Origin: Cesiribacteraceae bacterium YIM B00369 | GTDB lineage: Bacteria > Bacteroidota > Bacteroidia > Cytophagales > Cyclobacteriaceae | Length of the DNA: 64,000 nt | Direction of reading: 5' to 3' | NCBI GenBank assembly: GCA_017948555.1 | Contig: JAFMYY010000013.1 | Location: 344 to 64,343, forward strand | Part shown: positions 35,570-46,353 of the stretch, one piece after another | Numbering within the stretch: the first letter of the stretch is position 1 | How the letters are laid out: every line of letters starts with the position of its first letter | The notes under the pieces: model-generated | Told to the model about the DNA's origin: nothing | What the model saw: the letters and a program-made list of their open reading frames with translations, nothing else | The model's database searches: none | Position numbers and translations under genes: made by a program

Positions 35570-36601
35570 TCAGGGAAAAACAGACACCTGTGGCTCATTG
35601 TTCTTCTGAATAAAACCTCTGAACATTCCTGTTGTGTTAAAAGGCATTGCTATATTGCCGTTTCGGTCCATAGCAATTACTCCTCCCTCTCCGCCTTTTT
35701 TCTGCAGTTTGGTCATAATTACTTCGTAAGAGGCTTCTTTTACGCTCAGGTTCCTGTATTCCATAAGGGCGCTGATATCATAGGCCACTACATTTCTTAT
35801 AAAAAACTCGCCATGGCCGGTTGCTGAAACTGCGCAGGTAGCATTATTGGCATAGGTGCCTGCTCCGATAACAGGAGAATCTCCTATTCTTCCGAACTGC
35901 TTGTTCAGCATGCCGCCTGTGGAAGTTCCTGCAGCCAGGTTTCCGTCTTTGTCAAGGGCCACAGCTCCCACTGTGCCAAATTTCTGATCAGGATTCAGCA
36001 GGAGAGGGTTGCCGGGAATATACTGTAAGGAACCTTCTTCCTTCTTCCTGTCTTCTTCAGTTTTCCGGAACTTTTTTAGTTGTTCCAGTCTTCTTTTGTC
36101 GAAGAAATAAGACGAATCTACAATTTCAAGTCCCTGTTCTTTTGCAAACTGTTCAACACCCCTGCCGGATAGCATAACATGAGGAGAATTTTCCATTACA
36201 GCTTTTGCTGCTAAAATGGGGCTTTTTATGGTTGAAACTCCTGCTACTGCACCTGCCTGGCCGGTCCTGCCGTTCATAACAGAGGCATCTAATTCGTTTT
36301 TGCCGTCATGGGTAAGAACAGCTCCCCGCCCTGCATTAAAAAGTGGCGATTCTTCCAGAATTTGGATAGCCTCTGTAACTGCATCTATACTGCTGCCACC
36401 ATTTTCCAGGATGTTCCAGCCTGCCTGAAGTGCTTCCTGCAGCTTATGCCTGTATGCTTTCTCCGCTTCAGGCCCCAGGTTTTCCCTGCTGATATTGCCT
36501 GCACCTCCATGAATTACCAGCCCGATTTTGTGCTGTGCTTTTAAGGAAGCAGAAAAGAGCATAGCGAATGAAATCAGAATAATTTTAAAGTAAATCTTCA
36601 T
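35570..36601 (-). CDS. Isoaspartyl peptidase/L-asparaginase (Ntn hydrolase, plant type)
   Basis: The enzyme hydrolyses isoaspartyl dipeptides or asparagine after self-cleavage before a threonine. The 343-residue product has a signal peptide (cleavage near LKAQ, residue 23), the family opening GLVIHGGAGNISRE, FNAGRGAVLT, and the autoproteolytic site GTVGAVALD with nucleophile Thr210, followed by AAGTSTGGMLNKQFGRIGDSPVIGAGTYAN. All active-site motifs are present. A signal peptide suggests a periplasmic enzyme. Start ATG at 36601 is clear. Confidence 0.94.
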   Translation of the reverse strand: MKIYFKIILISFAMLFSASLKAQHKIGLVIHGGAGNISRENLGPEAEKAYRHKLQEALQAGWNILENGGSSIDAVTEAIQILEESPLFNAGRGAVLTHDGKNELDASVMNGRTGQAGAVAGVSTIKSPILAAKAVMENSPHVMLSGRGVEQFAKEQGLEIVDSSYFFDKRRLEQLKKFRKTEEDRKKEEGSLQYIPGNPLLLNPDQKFGTVGAVALDKDGNLAAGTSTGGMLNKQFGRIGDSPVIGAGTYANNATCAVSATGHGEFFIRNVVAYDISALMEYRNLSVKEASYEVIMTKLQKKGGEGGVIAMDRNGNIAMPFNTTGMFRGFIQKNNEPQVSVFP

Positions 36602-36781
36602 AGCAATAATTTATTGTACTGGAAAATCACTTATAGGGTTTTGTTGAGGTGCTCCCCTTTTTAATAAATTAACCAAACTAAAATTTTTGGAATCCGAAAT
36701 ATTAGGCTATTTTTAAATAATTTTTTACCGAAAGATGAGTTCTTTCAAGAAAAATTTATATTAAAATAATTGAACAGGAAT

Positions 36782-37165
36782 ATGTCTCAGGAAGAAAATG
36801 TACGGTACTCCGATGAGGAGTTGAAAGAGTTTGAAGTGTTAATCAATGAAAAGCTTGATAATGCCAGAAACGAACTAAAATATATAAAAGAATCGCTTAC
36901 AAGAACCAGTGAGTACAGTACAGATAGCGGCAGTCCTGTAAAGATGCTCGAAGATGGTGCTGATACAGCTGAAAAGGAAAGCCTTACCCAGCTTGCTGCA
37001 CGCCAGCAAAAATTTATAAGCCAGCTGGAAAATGCCCTGGTAAGAATTAAAAACGGAACTTACGGTATTTGTATAGATACCGGAAAGCGCATTGGCAAGG
37101 AACGCTTAAAGGCTGTTCCTCATACTATGCACTCTATAGAAGCTAAATTAGCGAAAAATAAATAA
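36782..37165 (+). CDS. DksA/TraR-family protein lacking zinc-finger cysteines
   Basis: The 127-residue product has the DksA coiled-coil arrangement: helices around EELKEFEVLINEKLDNARNEL and LTQLAARQQKFISQLENALVRI, then a C-terminal NGTYGICIDTGKRIGKERLKAVPH. In canonical DksA this last stretch carries four zinc cysteines; here only one Cys remains, a pattern common in Bacteroidota paralogues. It may bind RNA polymerase in the secondary channel like DksA. The ATG at 36782 is used; a TTG at 36770 precedes it. It leads a probable operon with scpB and rluB, with 22- and 50-base gaps. Confidence 0.85.
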   Translation: MSQEENVRYSDEELKEFEVLINEKLDNARNELKYIKESLTRTSEYSTDSGSPVKMLEDGADTAEKESLTQLAARQQKFISQLENALVRIKNGTYGICIDTGKRIGKERLKAVPHTMHSIEAKLAKNK

Positions 37166-37187
37166 CAGTAATAAGAGGGGTTAGAAT

Positions 37188-37745
37188 TTGGATTTCTTAG
37201 CAAATCACATTGAGGCGTTGATCTTTTGCTCGCCAAATCCGGTAAAGGAGGAGGATATTCGTATTACATTATCAGAAATGCTGAATACGGAAGTTCCGCA
37301 GGAGGATGTGGCGGGGGCTATTGCGCGGCTGCAGGAGAGGTACCAGTCCCCTTCATTTTCTTTTAGTCCTGTGCAGCTGGCGGGTGGTTATCAGTTCATG
37401 ACCAAGCCTGAATATCAGGCCAGTATTGGTATTTACCTGAGGCAGCAATCTAAAAAGCAGCTCTCTGCATCGGCCATGGAAACTCTTTCTATTATAGCCT
37501 ACAAGCAGCCTGTTACAAAATCTGAGGTGGAGCAGATTCGTGGTGTAAGCTGCGATTATGCCATTCAAAAGCTGTTGGAAAAAGAGTTAGTCGAAATTAA
37601 AGGGAAGTCAGATGGAATCGGGCGCCCCTTATTGTACGGCACCAGCCGGAAGTTTGAAGAGCATTTTGGTATAAATAGTCTTAAAGATCTGCCAACACCA
37701 AAGGATTTTTCGGCAGATGAAAATGAAATAGGCGAAGAAAAGTAA
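37188..37745 (+). CDS. scpB: Segregation and condensation protein B
   Basis: ScpB partners with ScpA and SMC to condense the chromosome. The 185-residue product has the two winged-helix domains: HIEALIFCSPNPVKEEDI at the start and the helix region ETLSIIAYKQPVTKSEVEQIRGVSCDYAIQKLLEKELVEI, with GRPLLYGTSRKFEEHFGI at the end. A TTG start (37188) is needed: MDFLANHIEALIF matches the family N-terminus and no ATG exists before it. scpA is not in the window. Confidence 0.92.
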   Translation: MDFLANHIEALIFCSPNPVKEEDIRITLSEMLNTEVPQEDVAGAIARLQERYQSPSFSFSPVQLAGGYQFMTKPEYQASIGIYLRQQSKKQLSASAMETLSIIAYKQPVTKSEVEQIRGVSCDYAIQKLLEKELVEIKGKSDGIGRPLLYGTSRKFEEHFGINSLKDLPTPKDFSADENEIGEEK

Positions 37746-37795
37746 AAAAAAACTATGCCTGTTATTTTTAGGAGAATCTTTCAATTATTCAATTG

Positions 37796-38995
37796 ATGAG
37801 CAAGTTCAGAGGAAAATTAACGAAAAAGAAAGAATTCGGAGGAGAGCGTGCCTCTTTTGACGGAGACCGGCCGGAGCGCCGGAAAGTATCTAAAGATAAA
37901 GATACGAAATACCGCAAAAAGAAATTCCGTGATTTCGGACCGGATTCAGATGAGGAAGGTAGCAGGCGCTCCGCGCTGAATGAAGAAACTACCCCCCAAA
38001 AAGGTAGCGGCCGGTCAGGGATTGGCCAGAGGCCGCTCCGCAATAGCAGGCAGGATTCTCCCGAAAGGCGGAACAGCCGCTCAGGAGAAGGATCTTCCGG
38101 TGATTTCAGGAGCAGGGATTCCCGAAGAGACGGAAGTACCCGTGGTTCGGAGAGCAGGGAAGGTGGTAAACCTGAAAACAGCAGGAGAAGGTCTTCAGCA
38201 AGGCCATCGGGCCCTGCAAAGGAACCACCGGTTTACCAGAGTTTTTCTTACCTGAAGGAAGGAAAAGAAAAGGTATCCCCCGAAGAAAAGAACATCCGGT
38301 TGAACAAATACATAGCCGATGCCGGTGTTTGTTCCCGTCGTGAGGCAGATAAACTCATTGAAGCAGGTGAAATTAAAGTGAACGGTAAAGTTGTAACTGA
38401 GCTGGGCTTTAAGGTTAGCCGCATGGATGATGTAACCCATAACGGTAAAAAACTGAAGCAGGAAAAGCTTGTATATGTATTGCTCAACAAGCCAAAAGAT
38501 TTTATTACCACTGTTGATGATCCGGATGAGCGTAAAACGGTTATGCATCTTGTGGAAAATGCCTGTAATGAACGTATTTACCCGGTAGGCAGGCTCGACC
38601 GTAATACCACAGGCTTATTGTTGCTGACAAATGACGGGGAGCTGGCCAAAAAGCTTACGCATCCCAGCCACAATATCAGGAAGATTTACCAGGTGGACCT
38701 GAATAAGCCTCTTGCTGAGGAAGATTTTGAGAAAATAATGGAAGGAGTAACGCTGGAAGACGGAGTTGCCAAGGTGGACGAAGTAGCCATTCTTTCCGAA
38801 GACCGTTCTATAGTAGGCCTTGAGATACATATAGGACGCAACCGTATTGTACGCCGTATCTTTGAGCATTTAGGATATGAGGTAGTCCGGCTTGACAGGG
38901 TAACATTTGCAGGCTTAACTAAAAAAGACCTTCCCCGCGGTAAATGGCGGTACCTTAGTGAAAAAGAATTGATTCGCTTAAAGCACTTTAAGTAA
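37796..38995 (+). CDS. RluB/RsuA-family rRNA pseudouridine synthase with long charged N-terminus
   Basis: The 399-residue product converts uridine to pseudouridine in rRNA. Residues 1-155 are low-complexity and rich in Arg, Ser, Gly and Asp. Then an S4 RNA-binding domain follows (IRLNKYIADAGVCSRREADKLIEAGEIKVNG, about 160-220), and the catalytic domain with YVLLNKPKDF and GRLDRNTTGLLLLTNDG, where Asp is the nucleophile. The C-terminus IGRNRIVRRIFEHLGYEV is complete. Family members are usually about 240-290 residues, so the N-terminal extension accounts for the excess. It is the last gene of the dksA-like/scpB operon; a terminator follows at 39039. Confidence 0.92.
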   Translation: MSKFRGKLTKKKEFGGERASFDGDRPERRKVSKDKDTKYRKKKFRDFGPDSDEEGSRRSALNEETTPQKGSGRSGIGQRPLRNSRQDSPERRNSRSGEGSSGDFRSRDSRRDGSTRGSESREGGKPENSRRRSSARPSGPAKEPPVYQSFSYLKEGKEKVSPEEKNIRLNKYIADAGVCSRREADKLIEAGEIKVNGKVVTELGFKVSRMDDVTHNGKKLKQEKLVYVLLNKPKDFITTVDDPDERKTVMHLVENACNERIYPVGRLDRNTTGLLLLTNDGELAKKLTHPSHNIRKIYQVDLNKPLAEEDFEKIMEGVTLEDGVAKVDEVAILSEDRSIVGLEIHIGRNRIVRRIFEHLGYEVVRLDRVTFAGLTKKDLPRGKWRYLSEKELIRLKHFK

Positions 38996-39747
38996 ATCTT
39001 TTTTTCACTAATCAGAACAGAGAAAATTAAAAGAGAAAAGCAATGCCGGAGATGGTATTGCTTTTTTTGTTCTGCAGGGTGGAATGGAAAATATTGCCAC
39101 ATGCCAGGCACGTCGCCTGCTGTATTGCTTCATGCAGTTAACCTTATTTGTTCTGGCTGTTGCCGTAACAACGCTTAGGTTGTCGTACAATTGGAATTGG
39201 TTTTTAAGCCATTGGTTTTCGTTAGCCACCTGTCGGACGGAGGTTTCACTTAACCTGATTGTATAATTTCAATTAACATAGGATTCAGTGATTATAATTA
39301 TTTTAAATATATTTATTTTATGTTCAAAGTAACTGTCCTGATAATTCAGGAATAATGGAAGACCTCCGGGTTCTGAAAAATAATAATTTTGTTTAGGAAT
39401 ATTAACTTTTATCCTATTTTAGGGGCTTCAATTGTGTTTTTTTAATTTTATTGCTTTTCCAGTTCAACTCTGTGATATTTTGTTGGTATGCTTTTCAGGG
39501 AATTATTTCCTCTTTAATATTAAAAAGCAACTGCCGGAATTACAGTTTTAAAACCTGAAACAGGAACAACTATACCATGAGATTCTATAAAGATCTGTTG
39601 GTGTCTTATGTTCTTTAGAATCAGATTAAATACGTTACTCTTTCTTTTTAAATTTAAGGATTACAGATTTTTAAGTGGTTTTTTTCTGGTTTAACAAGTG
39701 TTCCGATATCGTGTTGAATCCCAACTTTTATATCCATACTCATATCC
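38996..39747. other. Intergenic region upstream of the poly-HAMP kinase gene
   Basis: A 752-base spacer, very AT-rich after 39270. It contains the rluB-side terminator at 39039-39069 and no ORF that looks like a protein. No perfect promoter match was found, so the promoter of the giant kinase is not identified. Confidence 0.5.
39039..39069 (+). terminator. Terminator after the rluB-like gene
   Basis: A 9-bp stem (39039-39047 with 39054-39062, one G-T pair) followed by T residues (39062-39069). Confidence 0.8.
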
Positions 39748-42700
39748 ATGAAGTTCGAATCCAAACAATCAGAGATTGAAAAGAATATCCTGGAGGACTC
39801 CGGGCTATACGAAACTTTGCTTAAGGTAAAAAATGGAGATTTTTCAGTGCGCTTTCCGTCCGACAGAGTGGGAATCTCAGGAAAATTTTTAGACACCTTA
39901 AACGAAATTGTAGAGCTGAACGAGCAGCTTGTGTCACGGTTTTCTATTGCAGGAAAAGTAATAGGAAAAGAAGGAAGACTTTCTCAACGTGTTGAGCTGC
40001 ATGGAGGAAAAGGGTCCTGGGTCACCTGTGTGAACTCAGTAAATGAACTTATCTCCGATCTCGCACAGCCAACTATTCAGATTGCAGATGTAATCAGCGG
40101 GATAGGAAAGGGGAACCTTTCTAAAGAGATGCCCCTTCATGTAGATGGTAATAAACTGAAAGGGGAATTTCTGCGGATAGCCAAAGAGGTAAACTCTATG
40201 GTGAAACAGCTGAACCTTTTTACGATGGAGGTAACCAGGGTTGCCCTCGAAGTGGGTACCGAAGGGAAGCTGGGCGGACAGGCTAAAGTAAAAGGGGTGG
40301 AAGGAATCTGGAAAGATCTTACCGATTCTGTAAACCTTATGGCCAGTAACCTTACGAACCAGATGAGGAACATTGCCGATGTAACTACTGCAGTGGCGCA
40401 GGGCGATCTTTCTAAAAAGATTACAGTAGAGGCCCGGGGCGAGATTATGGAGCTGAAAGACACCATCAATACTATGGTGGGCCGCCTTAACTCCTTTGGC
40501 AGTGAGGTGACAAGGGTGGCGAGAGAAGTGGGCACTGAGGGTAAGCTTGGGGTGCAGGCAAATGTGCCGGGCGTGGATGGCTCCTGGAAAGACCTTACCG
40601 ATTCTGTAAACCAGATGGCCAGCAACCTTACAGCACAGGTAAGGAGTATTGCCGAGGTAACCACAGCGGTGGCGAAAGGCGACCTCTCCAAAAAAATTAC
40701 TGTGGATGTAAAGGGAGAGGTAAAAGAGCTGAAGGAAACCATTAATACCATGGTGGACCAGCTGAATGCCTTTGGTCGTGAGGTGACCAGGGTGGCGCTT
40801 GAAGTGGGTCCAGAAGGAAAGCTTGGAGGCCAGGCAAATGTACCAGGTGTTGCAGGACCCTGGAAGGGCCTTACCGACTCTGTAAATAAAATGGCGAGCA
40901 ACCTGACCGGCCAGGTGCGGAATATTGCCGAGGTAACCACAGCGGTGGCGAAAGGCGACCTCTCCAAAAAAATTACTGTGGATGTAAAGGGAGAGGTAAA
41001 AGAGCTGAAGGAAACCATTAATACCATGGTGGACCAGCTGAATGCCTTTGGTAGTGAGGTGACCAGGGTGGCGCTTGAAGTGGGTACAGAAGGAAAGCTT
41101 GGAGGCCAGGCAAATGTACCAGGTGTTGCAGGAACCTGGAAGGACCTTACCGACTCTGTAAATAAAATGGCGAGCAACCTGACCGGCCAGGTGCGGAATA
41201 TTGCCGAGGTAACCACAGCGGTGGCGAAAGGCGACCTCTCCAAAAAAATTACTGTGGATGTAAAAGGGGAAATCAGGGAGCTGAAAACCACCATCAATAC
41301 CATGGTGGACCAGCTGAACTCCTTTGGTTCGGAAGTAACCCGTGTGGCGCGGGAAGTAGGTACAGAAGGGAAGCTTGGTGGCCAGGCAAACGTGCAGGGA
41401 GTCGATGGAACCTGGAAGGATTTGACAGATTCGGTAAACCTGATGGCAAGTAACCTTACGAGCCAGATGAGAAATATAGCCAACGTTACCACGGCGGTGG
41501 CAAACGGCGACCTTTCAAAGAAAATTACAGTTGAGGCTCAGGGCGAGATTATGGAGCTGAAAGATACGATCAACATCATGGTGGATCGTTTAAATTCTTT
41601 TGGCTCGGAAGTAACCCGTGTGGCGCGGGAGGTAGGTACCGAAGGTAAGCTTGGGGTGCAGGCAAACGTGCCGGGTGTGGATGGCTCCTGGAAAGACCTT
41701 ACTGACTCTGTAAACCAGATGGCCAGCAACCTTACCAACCAGATGAGGAATATAGCCGAAGTAACCACGGCGGTGGCGAAAGGCGACCTCTCCAAAAAAA
41801 TTACCATTGAGGCGCAGGGTGAGATAATGGAACTGAAGGAAACCATTAATACCATGGTGGACCAGCTGAATGCCTTTGGTAGCGAAGTAACCAGGGTGGC
41901 GCTTGAAGTAGGTTCTGAAGGTAAACTGGGTGGTCAGGCCAACGTGCCCGGTGTGGATGGTTCCTGGAAAGGCCTTACCGATTCTGTAAACCAGATGGCG
42001 AGTAATCTTACAGCTCAGGTGCGTTCCATTGCAGATGTAACGACGGCAGTGGCCCAGGGCGACCTTTCAAAGAAAGTAACTGTGGATGTTAAGGGAGAGA
42101 TCAGGGAACTGAAAGATACCATTAATACCATGGTGGATCAGCTGAACTCTTTTGCATCGGAAGTAACGCGTGTGGCACTCGAGGTAGGTACTGAAGGTAA
42201 GCTTGGCGGCCAGGCGAATGTACAGGGAGTGGCCGGAACCTGGAAGGACCTTACCGACTCTGTAAATAAAATGGCAAGTAACCTTACCGGCCAGGTACGA
42301 AATATTGCCGAAGTAACAACGGCGGTGGCGAACGGTGACTTATCCCGAAAGATTACGGTGGATGTTAAGGGAGAGATCAGGGAGCTTAAAATAACGATCA
42401 ACACCATGGTGGACCAGCTCCGGGCATTTGCATCGGAAGTAACGCGTGTGGCGCGGGAAGTAGGTACCGACGGTAAGCTGGGCGGCCAGGCCAACGTGCC
42501 AGGCGTAGCAGGTACCTGGAAAGATTTGACTGACTCTGTAAACCAGATGGCAAGTAACCTTACCGGTCAGGTGCGGAATATTGCGGAAGTAGCAAATGCG
42601 GTGGCAAACGGAGATATGAGCCGCAAAATTACTGCCGATGTGCGGGGCGAAATTCTCCAGCTGAAAGAAACGCTGAACACCATGGTGGACCAGCTTCGTG

Positions 42701-45700
42701 CATTTGCCTCGGAAGTAACCAGGGTGGCACGGGAAGTAGGTACCGACGGTAAACTGGGTGGCCAGGCCTATGTGCCTGGTGTGGCAGGTATCTGGAAGGA
42801 TCTTACCGACTCTGTAAACCAGATGACGGGTAACCTTACCTCGCAGGTACGAAACATTGCGGAAGTAACAAAGGCGGTGGCAAGCGGTGACTTGTCTAAA
42901 ACGGTAACCATCGATGTGAAGGGAGAAATTTTCGACCTGAAAAACACCATCAATACCATGGTGGATCAGCTGAACTCCTTTGCCTTTGAGGTAACAAGGG
43001 TGGCGCGGGAAGTAGGAACAGAAGGTATCCTTGGAGGACAGGCCGAGGTAAAAGGAGTAGGTGGTACCTGGAAGGATCTTACCGATAGTGTGAACATGAT
43101 GGCCACCAACCTTACCAGTCAGGTGCGGGGTATTGCAAAGGTGGTGACAGGAGTGGCGAAAGGTAACCTCACCCAAAAGCTCTCCATCGATGCGAAAGGC
43201 GAGGTAGCACAGCTTACAGAAACAATTAATGAAATGATTGATACCCTGGCAGTATTTGCCGACCAGGTAACTACAGTGGCGCGTGAAGTGGGTGCAGAGG
43301 GCCGCCTTGGAGGTCAGGCAAACGTGCCGGGAACATCCGGTATCTGGAAGAATCTTACAGAAAATGTAAACCAGCTGGCCGACAACCTTACCACCCAGGT
43401 ACGTAGTATTGCAGATGTGGCATCGGCGGTAACCAAAGGTGACCTTACAAGAACAATTAATGTGGAGGCAAAAGGTGAGGTGGAAGCCCTGAAGGATACC
43501 ATTAACCAGATGATTGCCAACCTGAAGGAAACCACTCTCCGGAACCAGGAGCAGGACTGGCTGAAATCAAACCTTGCTAAGTTTAACCAGATGCTCCAGG
43601 GGCAGAAGGACCTTAACACGCTTTCCAACCTTATTCTTTCTGAGCTTGCATCTGTGGTTTCTGCCCAGCACGGTGTGTTTTATATTATGGATCAGCAGGT
43701 TGAGTCGCAAAAAGCCATTGCAGAAAATATGCGGCTGAAGCTGATAGGAACTTTTGGGGTACAAAAGGATAGGTCATCGGAATACTGCCAGCTTGGAGAA
43801 GGTCTGGTAGGGCAGTGTGCTTTAGAAAAAGAAAGGTTTTTAATTGATAATGTGCCGGGAGAATATATAAAAATTAAATCCGGCCTGGGCGAAGCCAGTC
43901 CAATAAGCCTGATTGTGCTGCCAATCCTGTTCGAAGACCAGGTAAAAGGGGTGCTGGAACTGGCTTCTTTTCAGAAGTTTAGTCAGATGCACCTTTACTT
44001 TCTGGAACAGTTAACAGAAAGTATTGGTATTGTATTGAACAACATTGCATCCAGTACCCGTACCGAAATGCTGCTGGAGCAGTCGCAGTCGCTGGCGGTG
44101 GAGCTTAAAACCCAGCAGGAAGAACTCCGGAGAACCAACGAGGAGCTTGAAGATAAGGCGCACCTGCTGGTAATGCAGAAGGATGAGCTGGAGCAGAAAA
44201 ACTACGAAGTGGAAATTGCAAGAAAATCTCTGGAGGAAAAAGCGGCGCAGCTCATGATTACCTCCAAGTATAAGTCGGAGTTCCTTGCAAATATGTCGCA
44301 TGAATTGCGGACACCACTGAACAGCTTGCTAATCCTATCCCAGCAGCTCTCCGAGAACCATGACGGAAACCTTACCGAAAAGCAAATACAATATTCCAAA
44401 ACCATTAATTCCTGCGGTAACGACCTTGTAAACCTGATCAACGATATACTGGACTTGTCTAAAATTGAATCGGGTGTGGTTTCGGTTGATAATACACCGG
44501 TACACTTTGAGGAAATTGTAAAGTTTGTGGAGCTTACCTTCCGGCACATGGCCGACCACAAAAAGATTAAATTTGATATTGTTCAGGATAAAAAACTGCC
44601 GGAGTTTATTGAAACTGATGAGCAGCGGTTAAAGCAGATCCTGAAAAATCTCCTCTCCAATGCGTTTAAATTTACCGAAAAAGGAAAGGTAATCCTGAAC
44701 ATTTTTGTGGCAAACAAAAACAAGAAGTTTAATAACCTGATGCTCGATAAGGCAGATGTGGTTATTGGTTTCGAAATTAAAGATACCGGTATCGGAATTT
44801 CAAAAGAGAAGCAGCATATTATTTTTGAAGCTTTCCAGCAGGCAGAAGGGTCCACAAGCCGGAAGTTTGGAGGTACCGGACTTGGGCTTTCCATCAGCAG
44901 AGGCCTTACCAGTCTTTTAGGCGGATCAATGGAGCTTGACAGTGAGCCAGAAGAGGGAAGTACTTTTGTTCTGTACCTTCCCCTGAAAATGAATTCTGCG
45001 GTTTCCCTGTCGCAGGTAACCACCCCGGCTCCGGAGGCGGGAGATAAATTTAAGATGCCGGACTTTGACATGAATGATACTGAGGAGTTGCTCATGGAAG
45101 TCTCTCATGCCTATGAGTTTGAAGATGACAGAGCTACTATTACAGAAAAGGATAAAGTGGCCCTGGTGGTTTCTGAGGAGCTGGCTATTGTAAATAAATT
45201 GAAAGATGTAGCCAAAAAGAAACAGTACAAGACCATCATATCCAACAAAGGAGGGGTCGTTTTTGACCTGATTCATCAGTACCGGCCTTCCGTTATTTTA
45301 CTGGACATCAATCTTCAGGATGTGGATGGGTGGAAAGTCCTTAACAGGTTAAAGAACGATTTAGATACCAGAAGTATTCCTGTGGTGTTTACTTCCGTAA
45401 GTAGCGATGAGACTTCATTTGCATACCGGCAGGGTGCTTTTATGGTACTTCCCGAAGAACTGGATGATGCCACCATAAATCAGATTTTTGAAAAAACTGA
45501 TCACTTTCATAACAAGGAGGTCAGGAAATTGCTTCTTATCGAGGATTCTGAAGAAGACTATAATAGAATTTTTAACCTGCTTGAAGGGGATGATATTGAA
45601 ATTACCCGGGTAGCAAATGGTAAACAAGCCCTTCAGCTGGTAAATAGTACCGTTTATGATTGTATTGTGCTGGACCATAGATTTCCGGATATTGCAACAC

Positions 45701-46329
45701 CTGACCTTATTCATCAGCTTGATTTAACCGCAAGCCGTAAAGAAACGCCGTTTATTATATTTTCCGGAGAAGAATTGTCGAAGGATGAGCTGGCGGAGCT
45801 AAAGAAGCTTTCGCGTGGAGTGGTTTTAAAAAGCGAAAATTCACTGGAAAAACTATTTGACCTTACCTCTTTTTATCTGCACCGCGACTATAGGGTGTAT
45901 CCTGCAGAAAAGCAGGCTATTATTAAAAACGTTCATCCATCCACTAATATGCTGGTAGGGAAAAAGGTACTGATTGTGGATGATGATGTGAGGAATATTT
46001 TTGCTCTGGTAAGTGCGCTGGAAGGCTACGGACTTGAAATGATAACGGCAGAAAGCGGGAAAAAAGCCATTAAGGTGTTGGAAATCATGGATGATGTGGA
46101 TATCATACTCATGGATATTATGATGCCTGAAATGGATGGGTTTGAAACTATCCGGCATATCAGGAAAGAAGCCGGAAATGAAAATGTTCCGATTATCGCG
46201 GTTACTGCAAAAGCAATGAAGGGCGACCGGGAGAGATGCCTGGAGGCGGGAGCATCTGATTATATAACTAAACCGGTGGATATGGCTCAACTGGTATCTA
46301 TGATGCGGATATGGCTGAATGAATATTAA
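39748..46329 (+). CDS. Giant soluble poly-HAMP hybrid histidine kinase with three receivers
   Basis: A 2193-residue hybrid kinase. It has no membrane segment or signal peptide. Residues 1-157 form a degenerate HAMP-like leader; 158-1261 are 12 tandem 92-residue units, each pairing a HAMP-like segment with a [19 protein letters not shown]-type connector. A GAF domain (about 1270-1440) and coiled coil follow. HisKA has phosphoacceptor His1518 ([12 protein letters not shown]); the HATPase has [17 protein letters not shown] and GGTGLGLSI. Three receivers carry aspartates at about 1853, 1976 and 2123. The layout resembles group III (Nik1-type) kinases, where HAMP arrays relay signals between protein and kinase. 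The next gene (46354) lies 24 bases downstream on the same strand. The sensed signal is unknown. Confidence 0.93.
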   Translation: MKFESKQSEIEKNILEDSGLYETLLKVKNGDFSVRFPSDRVGISGKFLDTLNEIVELNEQLVSRFSIAGKVIGKEGRLSQRVELHGGKGSWVTCVNSVNELISDLAQPTIQIADVISGIGKGNLSKEMPLHVDGNKLKGEFLRIAKEVNSMVKQLNLFTMEVTRVALEVGTEGKLGGQAKVKGVEGIWKDLTDSVNLMASNLTNQMRNIADVTTAVAQGDLSKKITVEARGEIMELKDTINTMVGRLNSFGSEVTRVAREVGTEGKLGVQANVPGVDGSWKDLTDSVNQMASNLTAQVRSIAEVTTAVAKGDLSKKITVDVKGEVKELKETINTMVDQLNAFGREVTRVALEVGPEGKLGGQANVPGVAGPWKGLTDSVNKMASNLTGQVRNIAEVTTAVAKGDLSKKITVDVKGEVKELKETINTMVDQLNAFGSEVTRVALEVGTEGKLGGQANVPGVAGTWKDLTDSVNKMASNLTGQVRNIAEVTTAVAKGDLSKKITVDVKGEIRELKTTINTMVDQLNSFGSEVTRVAREVGTEGKLGGQANVQGVDGTWKDLTDSVNLMASNLTSQMRNIANVTTAVANGDLSKKITVEAQGEIMELKDTINIMVDRLNSFGSEVTRVAREVGTEGKLGVQANVPGVDGSWKDLTDSVNQMASNLTNQMRNIAEVTTAVAKGDLSKKITIEAQGEIMELKETINTMVDQLNAFGSEVTRVALEVGSEGKLGGQANVPGVDGSWKGLTDSVNQMASNLTAQVRSIADVTTAVAQGDLSKKVTVDVKGEIRELKDTINTMVDQLNSFASEVTRVALEVGTEGKLGGQANVQGVAGTWKDLTDSVNKMASNLTGQVRNIAEVTTAVANGDLSRKITVDVKGEIRELKITINTMVDQLRAFASEVTRVAREVGTDGKLGGQANVPGVAGTWKDLTDSVNQMASNLTGQVRNIAEVANAVANGDMSRKITADVRGEILQLKETLNTMVDQLRAFASEVTRVAREVGTDGKLGGQAYVPGVAGIWKDLTDSVNQMTGNLTSQVRNIAEVTKAVASGDLSKTVTIDVKGEIFDLKNTINTMVDQLNSFAFEVTRVAREVGTEGILGGQAEVKGVGGTWKDLTDSVNMMATNLTSQVRGIAKVVTGVAKGNLTQKLSIDAKGEVAQLTETINEMIDTLAVFADQVTTVAREVGAEGRLGGQANVPGTSGIWKNLTENVNQLADNLTTQVRSIADVASAVTKGDLTRTINVEAKGEVEALKDTINQMIANLKETTLRNQEQDWLKSNLAKFNQMLQGQKDLNTLSNLILSELASVVSAQHGVFYIMDQQVESQKAIAENMRLKLIGTFGVQKDRSSEYCQLGEGLVGQCALEKERFLIDNVPGEYIKIKSGLGEASPISLIVLPILFEDQVKGVLELASFQKFSQMHLYFLEQLTESIGIVLNNIASSTRTEMLLEQSQSLAVELKTQQEELRRTNEELEDKAHLLVMQKDELEQKNYEVEIARKSLEEKAAQLMITSKYKSEFLANMSHELRTPLNSLLILSQQLSENHDGNLTEKQIQYSKTINSCGNDLVNLINDILDLSKIESGVVSVDNTPVHFEEIVKFVELTFRHMADHKKIKFDIVQDKKLPEFIETDEQRLKQILKNLLSNAFKFTEKGKVILNIFVANKNKKFNNLMLDKADVVIGFEIKDTGIGISKEKQHIIFEAFQQAEGSTSRKFGGTGLGLSISRGLTSLLGGSMELDSEPEEGSTFVLYLPLKMNSAVSLSQVTTPAPEAGDKFKMPDFDMNDTEELLMEVSHAYEFEDDRATITEKDKVALVVSEELAIVNKLKDVAKKKQYKTIISNKGGVVFDLIHQYRPSVILLDINLQDVDGWKVLNRLKNDLDTRSIPVVFTSVSSDETSFAYRQGAFMVLPEELDDATINQIFEKTDHFHNKEVRKLLLIEDSEEDYNRIFNLLEGDDIEITRVANGKQALQLVNSTVYDCIVLDHRFPDIATPDLIHQLDLTASRKETPFIIFSGEELSKDELAELKKLSRGVVLKSENSLEKLFDLTSFYLHRDYRVYPAEKQAIIKNVHPSTNMLVGKKVLIVDDDVRNIFALVSALEGYGLEMITAESGKKAIKVLEIMDDVDIILMDIMMPEMDGFETIRHIRKEAGNENVPIIAVTAKAMKGDRERCLEAGASDYITKPVDMAQLVSMMRIWLNEY
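40219..43530 (+). repeat. Array of 12 tandem 276-bp repeats encoding 92-residue HAMP-like units
   Basis: Twelve successive units begin at 40219 and continue every 276 bases to 43530 with no insertion or deletion. Each starts near the codon for Phe before EVTRVA and includes the [11 protein letters not shown]-type and WKDLTDSVN-type segments. Units 11 and 12 are the most divergent, and units 3 and 4 (40771-41046, 41047-41322) are nearly identical. The exact spacing shows strong selection on phase. The leader at 39748-40218 holds one more degenerate unit. Confidence 0.93.
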
Positions 46330-46353
46330 TCTTTGAATGTCCTGAAAACTGAA

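Noticed and set aside
39084-39266. 60-codon plus-strand frame after the rluB terminator
   Set aside because: Overlaps no conserved feature; mixed cysteine/hydrophobic sequence looks like translated noncoding DNA.
40137-43176. Long minus-strand frames opposite the poly-HAMP array
   Set aside because: They exist because the repeat is 276 bp, a multiple of three, so an open antisense frame repeats too; composition is not protein-like.
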